Positions 21,340 through 30,940 of a stretch of DNA of 64,000 nucleotides are shown piece after piece (within the stretch, counting starts at the first letter, position 1; each line of letters begins with the position of its first letter). The position numbers were made by a program, and so were the translations under genes. Under the pieces are notes generated by a model that was given only the letters and a program-made list of their open reading frames with translations, was not told the origin of the DNA and ran no database searches. Origin of the DNA: Deltaproteobacteria bacterium (lineage in GTDB: Bacteria; SAR324; NAC60-12); assembly GCA_002685535.1 (NCBI GenBank), contig NYXK01000211.1, positions 1 through 64,000 on the forward strand, written 5' to 3'.

Positions 21340-23469
21340 TCAACAGAATATGAAGGACTGGATGTCACAAGTTCCTGATTCCGTTAGAGCAAGCGCTTCT
21401 CCGTCCATAAAGCCCTGCACGTACGCTTCACCCACGACCATGAATTTGTCACCTACTGGCCTAATAACAAGAGGCGTACTGCAACCAAAAATTATAGCGA
21501 TTTTATCGCCTACCTTCATTTCTTTTGTCTGATCAGTTTCGTATAAGTTGTCTGGGCCCCACCCAAAATACCCATTCCTCGTCAGCATGAATCTCCGTTG
21601 CTGCACAGCCCTCTGGCAACTACAGTAAACTTCCATGTACGTGAGCTCCTCGGCATCTTGCGGGATGGCGTTGCTGAAGTAGCTCCCCAGTGGCTCTTCA
21701 CCAAGCATGAAGGAGTCATGTGTAGAACGCCATCCTTCCCATTTAAAATAATATCCGCCTTGTGCCATTAGCCAGTCCCATCCTTTTGCTTGAAATTGTG
21801 GTAAGGCTGCCCAGAACATCGATGGCAGACTCAAAAGTGCGGCGTGACGCTGCTGGACACGTTCGCCTTTGGCGACAACAGAGAGTAGTAAAGTATGCCA
21901 GAGAGCCGAGCCTGTTGCCTCAAAGTCCCCATATGAACTTCTCCAAGAAGGGCATGGAGCGATACGATGCTTGTGCCATGTGAAGTACCCAGCCTCAGGA
22001 GCACCAAGTCCAACCACTTCGTCGAATATGAATCCTTCACACGAGAATAGCCTCCAGTCGTCTAGGAATGTATAAGATGCTTGTACACTGCCATGTGCGC
22101 AGTAAATAGCGTCAGGGTCTGGCTCTGGATCCGAGGGCTCCCACGGCGGCGCAACAAGATTATATTCCGGGCGAGAGAACCGCACCCGGCCGTCCCAAGT
22201 CCAATCAGCTGCCCACGAAGGTGCTCCAACTGGACCCCAAGGATTTCCATGGCGAAGTGGCTCTAACTTCTTCGTGTGAGCAATGAATACCCGGGCAACG
22301 GCAGCGAACAGCTTTGGTGGTTCAAACTCGTAGGCTATCATAATATCTGCTGCAATAGCTGGGTCCATCATTCCTATTAATGCAAACACTTTGTCGCGCA
22401 CATCGCGGCAGTCAGCGGAATTTGCAATGTCCAGCAGACGCCGGAAGCCGATACGGTTTGTCCCTTCCCCATCAAAACGACTCAGTGGGCGTAGATCTAT
22501 GTGAACAAGGTGAATGCTGTAAGTTTGCCATACCAAATTGTCTCGGAAGCCCCTGGAGGTAAGTTCTTTTCGCAGCTCTCGGTCTTTGAGAGTCCAGTTA
22601 GATCCGTGATAGAGAACCCCAATTCCATTACAAAACGTACTCCAGTCGATAACTTGGTTCCCCTGGCGAAGGATAGTGGAGGAAGCCCCCATGATGAGCT
22701 CTTGGATGACCCAAAGTCGAGACCAGTACTCTTGTTTCATCAGCCCGTTCAAGGCGCAGAAATAAATCCCCTTAGACGGCTCTCCTTCTTCGATCTGCAA
22801 CCTCTCAAGATCACGTTGATCCCCCTGTAGAGAGGCGAGAATCCGGAGGAAACGAAAGGCGTGGTTGATATCAGCATCTGGGCGACTCCATCCGATCCAT
22901 GCGATCACAAACCATGCTCCGCTGTAGATGTCTCGCATCTTCTGCACTTGATGAGCCCTTTCATGGTCGTCGGCTTGATTGATACATATGGCATCTATCC
23001 AGAGCCTGAAGCGATCACCGAAAGTATTGTCCCCTGCCAGCGCCCGCAAAGCACTTTCGAGATTTGCAGTGACCGATACTGTCTCGCCGCTCAAAATTAT
23101 GTCCTTGCGAATCGACTCATCGCCCCAAACATACGACAAAGCAGCGAAATCGCCCCAATTAAAACGGTGGCGATGTGGAGCCGGGGTACTTCCGCAGGAC
23201 AGATCCACCCCTTTAGGCTGAGGATCTGGTCGAGCAGCACCAACCCATCGTTCTTTTACCTGGCGAGGAGTTTGCACATACGTGCTAGTTGAATGCATAA
23301 ATGAACCATACTCTGGCTTGAAGTCTTTCAACGACACCTTCTCAAGTGTGCATCGTAACGGGTACCCTGGCAGGCAAAGCCCAATACTGACTACCCTTAT
23401 CTCGTCTGCAGCCTCGTCCAGGCGTGAATAAAGCCTGCATTTCGTTGCAAGCGTGATGTTGTTCTGCAT
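21340..23469 (-). CDS. HET-domain protein (heterokaryon-incompatibility type), 709 residues
   Basis: A single exon with a clear ATG at 23469. After ~105 residues the HET domain starts with FAALSYVWGDESI. It continues with RLWIDAICINQADDHERAHQVQKM, here split as LWIDAICINQ and HQVQKMRDIY, then AWIGW, and later EYWSRLWVIQEL. These are the three conserved blocks of HET (fungal TIR-related domain) proteins. The remaining ~450 residues include VRDKVFALIGM, typical of this subclass, and end in a segment around GDKIAIIFGCSTPLVIRP, common at the C-terminus of HET proteins. Such proteins can trigger cell death after fusion of unlike individuals; no partner is known here. It diverges from the 2EXR copy 8 over ~490 bases, the only 2EXR/HET promoter pair in the window. 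No frame damage is seen. Confidence 0.9.
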   Translation of the reverse strand: MQNNITLATKCRLYSRLDEAADEIRVVSIGLCLPGYPLRCTLEKVSLKDFKPEYGSFMHSTSTYVQTPRQVKERWVGAARPDPQPKGVDLSCGSTPAPHRHRFNWGDFAALSYVWGDESIRKDIILSGETVSVTANLESALRALAGDNTFGDRFRLWIDAICINQADDHERAHQVQKMRDIYSGAWFVIAWIGWSRPDADINHAFRFLRILASLQGDQRDLERLQIEEGEPSKGIYFCALNGLMKQEYWSRLWVIQELIMGASSTILRQGNQVIDWSTFCNGIGVLYHGSNWTLKDRELRKELTSRGFRDNLVWQTYSIHLVHIDLRPLSRFDGEGTNRIGFRRLLDIANSADCRDVRDKVFALIGMMDPAIAADIMIAYEFEPPKLFAAVARVFIAHTKKLEPLRHGNPWGPVGAPSWAADWTWDGRVRFSRPEYNLVAPPWEPSDPEPDPDAIYCAHGSVQASYTFLDDWRLFSCEGFIFDEVVGLGAPEAGYFTWHKHRIAPCPSWRSSYGDFEATGSALWHTLLLSVVAKGERVQQRHAALLSLPSMFWAALPQFQAKGWDWLMAQGGYYFKWEGWRSTHDSFMLGEEPLGSYFSNAIPQDAEELTYMEVYCSCQRAVQQRRFMLTRNGYFGWGPDNLYETDQTKEMKVGDKIAIIFGCSTPLVIRPVGDKFMVVGEAYVQGFMDGEALALTESGTCDIQSFIFC

Positions 23470-23959
23470 TCTGATCGAGTCTCCTCTCCCGGATGCTAGC
23501 TGTGAGCAGACGCCGACAAATTCAAAGAATATACGAAAGCGTGGTTCCTCGAAAACTCATGGCTAATGTTTCGGGTTGATCTTCCTCACTAGATAAGAGA
23601 AAAAAGAAGAGATGGGGAGTCAGCACCACTGGTGCATCTAGCGAATCAACGAGTAAGCTGCGCACCGGCTGCGATACAAGCCACACACGCCACGGCTGGT
23701 ACTTTGAAACAATTATGTACATGCAATGCCGGAATCGCGAGTCGCCAGTAACTACAATGATATTGTTTCGATTCTCTTTCAGGTTTGAATAATGTCTAAG
23801 ACAGACTATCAATTCGGTAGTCTTATTTCCATCCTTCTATATAAGCATACCTACATATCCTTTTCCCGCTTCCCTTTCCTTCTTGTCAAAGCAAAGTCAT
23901 CTCGACAAAGACAGACAAAGAACATGATTCTCCACTATTATCTTTTGACTACAATCAGG
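23470..23959. promoter_or_regulatory. Divergent spacer HET gene / 2EXR copy 8
   Basis: About 490 bases between divergent starts, AT- and TC-rich with TATA-like stretches near 23840. It should contain both promoters. Confidence 0.4.
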
Positions 23960-24738
23960 ATGTCAGACACCAGAAATAGCGATGCGGCCCCACCGATCGA
24001 GGAGCAAGTCATTGCCCTCAACCTTCAGCTGCTCAACCACGAGCTGCCTGGTGTTGGACAGTACATTGTTGACCAGAACCTTGGTCGCCCACTCGAGAAA
24101 TTTACATGTTTTGGCAAGCTACCATATGAGCTGAGACATATGATCTGGGATTTCAAGCTCCCTAGAAGACAGGTTGTAGACTTCAAACCATTTTTCAAGG
24201 GTATGTGGGATGACAAATCTCAACCTAAACTCCCGTTGGTCTGTTTGTAAACCACGAAAGTCGGACGCACTTCCTGAAGAAAAATTCTATCTTCTTTCAA
24301 TATCGCTTCCCTGATGTGGTGAGTTTGAATACCTTGCCCAACCCTTACAGCGTATTCTGCTTGGATCCAAAAGTAGATCTAGTCCGGATCGACCCTTGCC
24401 AAGCTTTCGGCGATTGCTCGGATATTTAAAGCTTTTCAGGCAAAAGCCCGAGTGTCTGGCAAAAGTCGAGCATCGAGGTTCCTCGCACCAGCTGGGACGA
24501 TCTCCAGGAGTTATGCGAAGGGATCATGGTAGGGGAAGATGATAGCAATGATTTATTCACCTACTTCACAGGCTTGAGAACAATACATCTCACGGAGGAT
24601 CCATATTGGGGTGACAAGTTCCGACGCACATACGGTGAGAAAGCATATGATGCTCTACTCAAACTCGTCAAGCACGAAAGAAAGGGAGACCTAGCCAAGA
24701 AACCAATACCGGCTATTGTCATACACAAATATCGCTGA
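23960..24738 (+). pseudogene. Frameshifted 2EXR gene (copy 8)
   Basis: Starts MSDTRNSDAAPPIEEQVIAL and has motif one as FGKLPYELRHMIWDFKLPRR. The frame ends at TAA near 24248, but one base over it continues exactly at motif two, FVNHESRTHFLKKN, then CLDPKVDLVRIDP. A TAA at 24427-24429 follows, after which the same frame stays open to 24738 (SWDDLQELCEG, GLRTIHLTEDPYW). The second break can be avoided by a 67-nt intron (GTAGAT...TTTTCAG, phase 0), but that would delete the conserved LDPKVD-following segment. No intron repairs the first break without losing motif two. So one frameshift and possibly one stop interrupt an otherwise complete gene. Confidence 0.6.
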
Positions 24739-24774
24739 AACAAGGTTCGTTCTGACCATAGTTTTCTTTACGAC

Positions 24775-25085
24775 AGGGCCATGCCATATCCATGGAACGG
24801 AAAGTAGCCAACAATCCTTCAGCCGCCTCAAGCCAGCGAGGCTTCAAGCCCTTGAAACATAGTCACAACTAACTCCTAAAGAGCTTGAGGCTATAGACCA
24901 TGCTGGCATGACTTTTGATGAGGCCCATTTCATGATGAATTCATTGTCAGTCAAGTCCCAGCCAAGTAAGTCATTTATTTGTTTTTAATCTCATTCTTCC
25001 TGATGTCTATCCCACCTGCCTAGACGTACCCTGTAATCAGACACAAGATAAGTGCTCCAATTCTTTGCAACTTCATGTCGGTTAA
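24775..25085 (+). pseudogene. Relic of a small protein gene with a single in-frame TAG
   Basis: One frame reads FSRLKPARLQALET, then TAG (24860-24862), then SQLTPKELEAIDHAGMTFDEAHF. It reaches a good donor (GTAAGT at 24966) and can be spliced to an acceptor TAG at 25023 to end NQTQDKCSNSL...* at 25085. The LTPKELEAIDHAGMTFDEA segment has the look of a conserved small fungal protein I have seen but cannot name with certainty. No in-frame ATG lies upstream, and the TAG is one C-to-T change from CAG. It lies directly behind 2EXR copy 8. Could also be a chance open frame. Confidence 0.35.
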
Positions 25086-25959
25086 TACATACAAAATTTC
25101 TTTACCTTGATTCACACTATATTTTCAACCTAACCCGAACTCTTTTTGATTGATTATTGTTTTCCCCTTCACGACAATGCATTTGAAGTTTAGTATCATC
25201 CTTCATGAGAGAGAGTTTGCTCTGCTCGGAACTTCTTGTCTTTCTTTAGTAAGAATAGGGAACCTTTTCAAGGCATCAGACATAAGTGACGACCATTACT
25301 GTATCCCGAGACGCATCACCAGCACCCCTGTCACGAGACGAATCTATAGTTTTAGAATTACAATTTATATCACTATATATATTGAGCTATTATTGATATG
25401 CCACGTTCTTTAACTGTTTCCCCTTAAGGAAACCACTCAACAATAAGGAAAAGAGTACTGTTAATCATATTGTCGATTGATTTGATTACGCTACCAATCG
25501 GCGTTTCCGCTATCCCTCTCTTGTTTAACAGCGACTATCAGCATATTTTCGATTTCGAAGCACTTGAGGGAAGGTCTTATCACGACATAACATGGCTCTA
25601 AATTGCAAAGATACTTAGAGAGGAAATGGTCTGGGAGTTACGCCGTTGCCGATGAGATGGTTGGTATATTTCACTGCTTAGTAATGTACATTAGCCGAGG
25701 TGGAATTTCACTATGTTCACGGCCTGTTGGCTATATATTACTTAGCCACAACTCCCGGGGCCCAATCATGTGTGTAGCATAGAAGAGAGGGCTCTTGTCC
25801 GACCTATCCGAAAGTGGGATGGTTCACAGAAAACACAACATCAGCCTATAAATCAACATCCTTACTAGGTCTATGATGTAAGAACTACGTCTCCTAACAA
25901 ACTGCATTCATTTCCATCGCATCTCATTGTTATCTTTGCATCATTATCTATATTATAGA
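25086..25959. other. AT-rich intergenic region upstream of the PrpF-like gene
   Basis: About 870 bases, AT-rich, with TATA-like elements (for example near 25730 and 25940). No gene recognised. Confidence 0.4.
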
Positions 25960-27084
25960 ATGCCAGCCCTTCGTGCTGCTTTCTGGAGAGGAGGCGTATG
26001 TAACGCTCTCATCTTCCATAAAGCTGACCTTCCCAAAGATCGTGCAGCATGGCAGCCAATCTTTGCAGCCGCTATGGGCTCACCTGACCCATACGGCAGA
26101 CAACTCAACGGCATGGGTGGGGGAATATCATCGCTCTCCAAAATATGCATCGTATCCCCATCCGCAAGACAGGATGCCGATGTTGACTTCGAATTCGTCC
26201 AAGTCGTCATCGAAGATGGCCAACTTGACCTGGCGAGCAATTGCGGCAACATGACTGCTGCGATCGGCCCATTCTCGATTGATAATGGCTTATTGAAGAA
26301 ACCAATAATCGAACCTGCATCGAGTCCGGGTCCTGCGTCCTGTACTGTTCGCATATTCAACACCAATACACGAAAAGTCATTCACTCCACATTTTCAGTC
26401 TCAGGAGAACCGTTGAAATTTCATCCAGGAGGGACGTATGAGATGGCGGGCGTTGCAGGTGCCGCTTCCAGAATCTGCCTGTCTTTCATATTTCCAGGAG
26501 GGACCCAAACAAATTATACGCTTCCCACAGGCAGTGGCACTACAGTTCTGAATACAAGAAACGAACAGGGATCAAGAATACAAGCTACTTTGATCGACCT
26601 TGCCAATCCAGGAGTTCACGTCGATGGTCGCGCGCTTGGACTAGACTCTAGTACGACCCCACTAGATCTCGACAAGCTACACCATAAAATGTCATTGTTA
26701 GAGAAGATCCGTAGAGAGGGTGCAGAGAAAATGGGACTGGATCCGGATATCGCAAGCGTGCCTAAAATCGTCATCGTTTTACCACCAACAGCAGAGGCAG
26801 CTTCAAAGGGTGTACATATACAATGTCTAGTTCTCTCTATGGGGCAAACGCATAAAGCGATTCCGCTGACCTTAGCACTGAATCTGGGAGCGGCATGTAA
26901 GATAGAGGGCACGATCCCTTTTATACTAGCGAATGGCATTGATGCTAAGAGAGATGTTACTATTCAGCATCCGAGCGGTACAATCAATGTAGGGGTTGAG
27001 TTGAATGGGAAGGAAGTTGAGAGCGCAGTGCTGTATAGTACCGCAAGGCTTTTAATGCTTGGGGAAGTAAATATAGAGGCATGA
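25960..27084 (+). CDS. PrpF/DUF453-family isomerase-like protein
   Basis: Intronless; 374 residues from the ATG at 25960 (an ATG at 25927 would add 11 residues lacking family similarity). The start MPALRAAFWRGGVCNALIFHKADLP matches the PrpF opening (given by its key part: RGG followed by the FH..DLP segment). It is followed by MGSPDPYGRQLNGMGGG and SSLSKICIV, the family's first active-site region, then NCGNMTAAIGPF around the catalytic Cys/Asn loop. PrpF proteins (2-methylaconitate cis-trans isomerase) and relatives such as 4-oxalomesaconate tautomerase move double bonds in small di/tricarboxylates and are built from two diaminopimelate-epimerase-like halves. The substrate here is unknown. 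In many fungi such genes are scattered or sit near secondary-metabolism genes; no such neighbours are visible. The frame is intact. Confidence 0.88.
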   Translation: MPALRAAFWRGGVCNALIFHKADLPKDRAAWQPIFAAAMGSPDPYGRQLNGMGGGISSLSKICIVSPSARQDADVDFEFVQVVIEDGQLDLASNCGNMTAAIGPFSIDNGLLKKPIIEPASSPGPASCTVRIFNTNTRKVIHSTFSVSGEPLKFHPGGTYEMAGVAGAASRICLSFIFPGGTQTNYTLPTGSGTTVLNTRNEQGSRIQATLIDLANPGVHVDGRALGLDSSTTPLDLDKLHHKMSLLEKIRREGAEKMGLDPDIASVPKIVIVLPPTAEAASKGVHIQCLVLSMGQTHKAIPLTLALNLGAACKIEGTIPFILANGIDAKRDVTIQHPSGTINVGVELNGKEVESAVLYSTARLLMLGEVNIEA

Positions 27085-27289
27085 GTTTGTAGTGCAGCAT
27101 ATGTGTATAACGCGTCAGCTCAAACTTATCCGAGGTCCATGATCGCTTGACTGGAGGAGACATCAGCATGTGTGGCGATGTCGTATGACATAGCGCGCTC
27201 TGGCCGCAAAAACACTAAGAATGACTTTTCAGCATCGCAATATAACTCAGACATTAACATCCCATCGATTCATAAGCTTAAATGGCGAA

Positions 27290-27640
27290 AAGAGCTTGAT
27301 GGTGGTGTCGTGAGTCGAGAGGTTCTATCACATGGGTGGCCGTACTTGTTTTTAATAGCTCGGAGCGTCCCCAGCAGTGGCTGAGGTACGTATACTCCGC
27401 TTCTTCATTCTGAATTTGAACAAGCCTGATACTGGTGTCTGTGCAGTCGCCTAGATCAAGCACACAGTTGGAAGACGACTCATGCCTCCCAGACGACAAT
27501 CATCATGTGTTCTGTGGCATTGGCTCATCCACTTCTTGATTAAGCTGATCGAGTCTGATGACGATGTGTCACCACCTATATTTGGCAGTTCGCTCGCCAC
27601 CGATGGCTGCAAACTCCTTCCTATACTGTATTCCGCTCAA
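27290..27640 (-). pseudogene. HET-domain gene fragment, frameshifted
   Basis: Two minus-strand frames together spell the start of a HET protein. Upstream is SISLIKKWMSQCHRTHDDC, the N-terminal linker seen in many HET proteins, then LPTVCLI. After a one-base shift it reads LDLGDCTDTSIRLVQIQ and YTYLSHCWGRSELLKT, the first HET block. The frame then stops near 27278 before the second and third blocks (no LWIDSLCI-type motif in the rest). So only the N-terminal third survives, with at least one frameshift. It lies between the PrpF-like gene and the 28.7 kb relic. Confidence 0.65.
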
Positions 27641-28694
27641 TTCCAAACAGGTGCATCGTGTCCATAAAGCGATACGTGTAGCGGACATCCTTGATCGCCT
27701 TTGCCCAAGATCCCTTCAATGCCAGCTTCGCGGACGATGGATACTATTTCTTGTTCGTTGATCTCTGCTGCGTAGTTCCGAATGACATCTTTCGCCAGAC
27801 CGCATGCAACGCAGCCTTGATGCGCAGATTCATCGAACTTCCAGAATGGTGCCGAACAGAGGTGACCCCGCCTTCTGCCACATGCGCCACAATAATTATG
27901 GTCGATCTAAGCATCTGTATCTAGTACTGATAAAGAAATGGCGCAGGTCAGACTGGTGCAGTGGGATTCCTCTGTCGTGCGAAGGGGAAAGCGAAATTGT
28001 GACAGTTGATCCGGAAGAGCTCGCAAAAGAGATATATGCTCAGCAGACCGTCGGGTCGGAACTAGGCAGCTGTACGCCTCATACCTGACCAGACATGTGG
28101 ATTGTGGTGTTATACAAATGTATATTCCACTGCATCTCCCTTAGCCTTAATATTCTTGAAAATAGTCAGTGTGCTGATCTTTCAACTTCGAGTCGCGCTG
28201 TCACTTATTACCTAAGGCTGAGTTTTGAGTTTTGAGTTTTGAGTTTAAGATTAAGTCAAATATCTACGAAAGATGACACCTGCTGAGTTTAGTGAAGTTG
28301 TTTTTGAATGCGTCGAAATCGAGTCGAACATGATTTGATATCAAGTTAGTCTCTGAGCCTAGGTGTCTTGTTTATTCTGTATGTTTACCTTTCTCGCTTA
28401 TTCACAACACAAACTTGCCCACTGCAACATCATTCCCTCCTCCCAGTCACAGTCATCCCCTCACCCTACAAAACATCAGTGGAACCCTCGCTATCTCCTG
28501 CAATTCAAACGCTTCCCCCGGAAATATAAATACCACCCTCCCAAAATCAACTCAACCCACTCCTCGCCTTCCTCTATTGTACCACACCCTCCCAACCCCA
28601 AAACAGATCTCTCGATCCACCCACTCTTCCCACCATAAATCCAAAACTCAACCAACAATACAAAACACACCACAACCCCCCCTCCCCAGAAGAA
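27641..28694. other. Intergenic region between HET relic and the Q/G/M-rich relic
   Basis: About 1.05 kb. It contains a heptanucleotide tandem repeat at 28220-28246 and a C/A-rich stretch (28430-28690) that generates long but featureless open frames. No gene supported. Confidence 0.4.
28220..28246. repeat. Heptanucleotide tandem repeat GAGTTTT, ~3.9 copies
   Basis: Three perfect copies of GAGTTTT and a fourth lacking the last base occur in the intergenic region. A minor satellite with no apparent function. Confidence 0.9.
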
Positions 28695-29300
28695 ATGCAT
28701 TTCCACTTCGGCGCCCACCTCGCCCGCCACCCGCTCCTCCACGGCAACATCTACGCCTCTTTCTCATTCGGTCAACGCCCTCGCCCACAATCCGTAGGCT
28801 TGTTCCAACGGGTCCCCACAATAGGATATAATATCAACCGCTGGATGAACCATGCTTCTGCGCATGGAGCGCCGGGTTCGAGTATCGGTAGTGTAAGCGG
28901 AGAAGGATAATAAGCACGAGCTAGGGCTCCAGCTCCAACCATGGGTATGGGTGGAGGTATGAGACAGCCACAAGGAATGAGTATATACGGTGGACATTCC
29001 ATGGGCGGTGGATGAATGCCATATATGCCCGGACAGCCACGAATGCAAGTCCCACGTTTGCGACAACAACAGGGATTGCAAGGGTATGACTTTGATGCTC
29101 ATAGTATAATAAGTTCGAGGTGGGGGAGGTAGACGCCCGAAGGAATTAGAGAATTGAGACCTCGTGTTAAAAAATGGGAGTTGCAGCAGCTGCAGCAGCT
29201 GCAACGGCAGCAGATGATGGGGATGGGGATGGAGGGATCTGGGGGGTTTGGTGGGGGTATGTATGGTGGGGAAATGGGGATACCAATGGGATATCAGTGA
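28695..29300 (+). pseudogene. Gln/Gly/Met-rich reading frame broken by four stop codons
   Basis: One frame runs 201 codons from ATG 28695 to TGA 29298 and is interrupted only at 28908-28913 (TAA TAA), 29013 (TGA) and 29130 (TAG). Its translation is coding-like: MHFHFGAHLARHPLLHGNIY, then ARAPAPTMGMGGGMRQPQG, MPYMPGQPRMQVPRLRQQQG and ELQQLQQLQRQQMMGMGM followed by glycine-rich repeats. Every stop is one C-to-T change away from a Gln (CAA, CAA, CAG) or Arg (CGA) codon, exactly the residues abundant around them. I take this as a gene killed by C-to-T transitions, such as repeat-induced point mutation (RIP) would give. The protein family is unknown; it may be a low-complexity, possibly prion-like or RNA-associated protein. 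Confidence 0.55.
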
Positions 29301-30940
29301 TGGTAGTAAACCTGGTGCCATTAGGAGGCTTGAAGCGCTGGATCAAGCTAGTAGTAAGCCATCGTGTCAGATGAGAATGCCAGGTGAAGAGCTCGTACGG
29401 ACGACTTGGGATAACTGGATGAAAGCGGCTGTGTCATTTTCAACGGAATTAGGCTCTTGGGCTGGAACCAAAGCACTCTTTGACGTTGTCTTCGATACCT
29501 TCTGATAATTTGTAACGTAACGTATGCCAAAAAGAAATGATTCACTCACTGAAAAAGAAAAACCTCAAAGCCTAAGCTTGCCGAGTGGGATATGTGTAGA
29601 TCTGATTTAACGGGCTCTGGAGCGTCGAGGCCGAGGCCTTCTAAAAGCTGTTGAAATCTTAAATATTCATTACAACTTACAAAGTCCCTCATTGAATTTC
29701 GGGTAAGACTCGATACTCAAGAATACTCTAATATACTTCAAATTAATCCTGGTATACAGATTCCCTCGTGTATTCTTTTCATCTTTCTTTCCCGCTATTT
29801 TATTTTGTCCTCGCTATGTACCCTTTTCATTCTGAATTCATAAGTAAAATATTCCCTCGTAGCTCTTTCCCATGAAACCTTCTCGGAATCCCGCACGATA
29901 TCCCTCATAAGCTATACTGTTCTTGTATCCTCCCTTCAAGATCTCCCTCACAGAGATACAATCGTATCTCCAAATTCCGCACCTCGAATGACTTACGATT
30001 AATTAAAAATAGGAGAAGCCATATCACGCTTTCACAAAAAACTATTACCCCCGCGGAGATCTCCTCACTCGCTCCTCACTCGCTCCTCCAGTAAATTCTA
30101 ATCGTACTTTCCCAATGTTTAATTCTCACAATATCAATGTTCGACATTAACATCGAATATCACTTGAGGAAGCAAGCGATTGTTTGCTTAATGACATATA
30201 TGTATATCCCTCGACAGAGAGATATATCGAACGATTTCGCTGCTAATCGGAATCCCCTTCTCAACCTAACGAATCAACCTAACGAATAAACCCGGTGGTT
30301 CGCATCAACAAGACGCGGGAAGGAAAGAGCGCGACTCGAAGCGCATTCAAGTCAATTCAAAGGAACAAGGTTAGATGAAGCAGCTATGTAGTAGCATATG
30401 TATGTATGACTTTTACATTCTATGTAAAGACACTGTACAGCAGCGAATATAACATCACTCCTCATCTCACCACTCATACGCTCAAGCGAATCAAGCATCA
30501 AACAACCCCACCCACCGAAACTCCCAAAACATCAGTCCAACTACTGTATCAACAAATGAAAAATGTATGAATCACGGAGCTCACTAGTCAAAGTACAGGG
30601 AATATACCAGTACACGTGGAAGTGAAGTAAAATGGAAGCAGAGATCAAAAGGCAGAAAATATTATCATATGATACACACACACACACAAATTACAAAGAT
30701 GTACTACTTATTTTCCATCAACCAACCGAGGAAATAACCACCAAAACCAGCAGACCATGCACGCGAAATGTACGCTCATCTATGTCCAGTCCAGCTGATG
30801 CACTGTTTGTAATAACAGCCAAACCAAACCAAGCCAAGCAACGCACCCAGACCGCATGGAAATCTATGATACATTCCTCCTTCTATCCCACAAACACACC
30901 CAAGGCACAGCGTGAGCACGACCCGAAAACGCATTCGTAA
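29301..30940. other. Intergenic and SEC16 3' region
   Basis: About 1.6 kb of AT-rich sequence with no supportable gene. It includes an 11-base direct repeat (GCTCCTCACTC type) near 30061-30090 and an ACAC run near 30675. The right end should be the SEC16 3' UTR. Confidence 0.4.

Noticed and set aside
9537-24738. Biosynthetic (secondary metabolite) gene cluster
   Set aside because: No PKS, NRPS, terpene synthase, P450 or transporter gene is present; the Zn2Cys6 and PrpF-like genes are far apart and alone.
28764-29321. 185-codon minus frame opposite the Q/G/M-rich relic
   Set aside because: Composition (HP-, LLQLLQL-rich) is the expected antisense of CAG/GGT repeats on the plus strand; the plus frame explains the region better.
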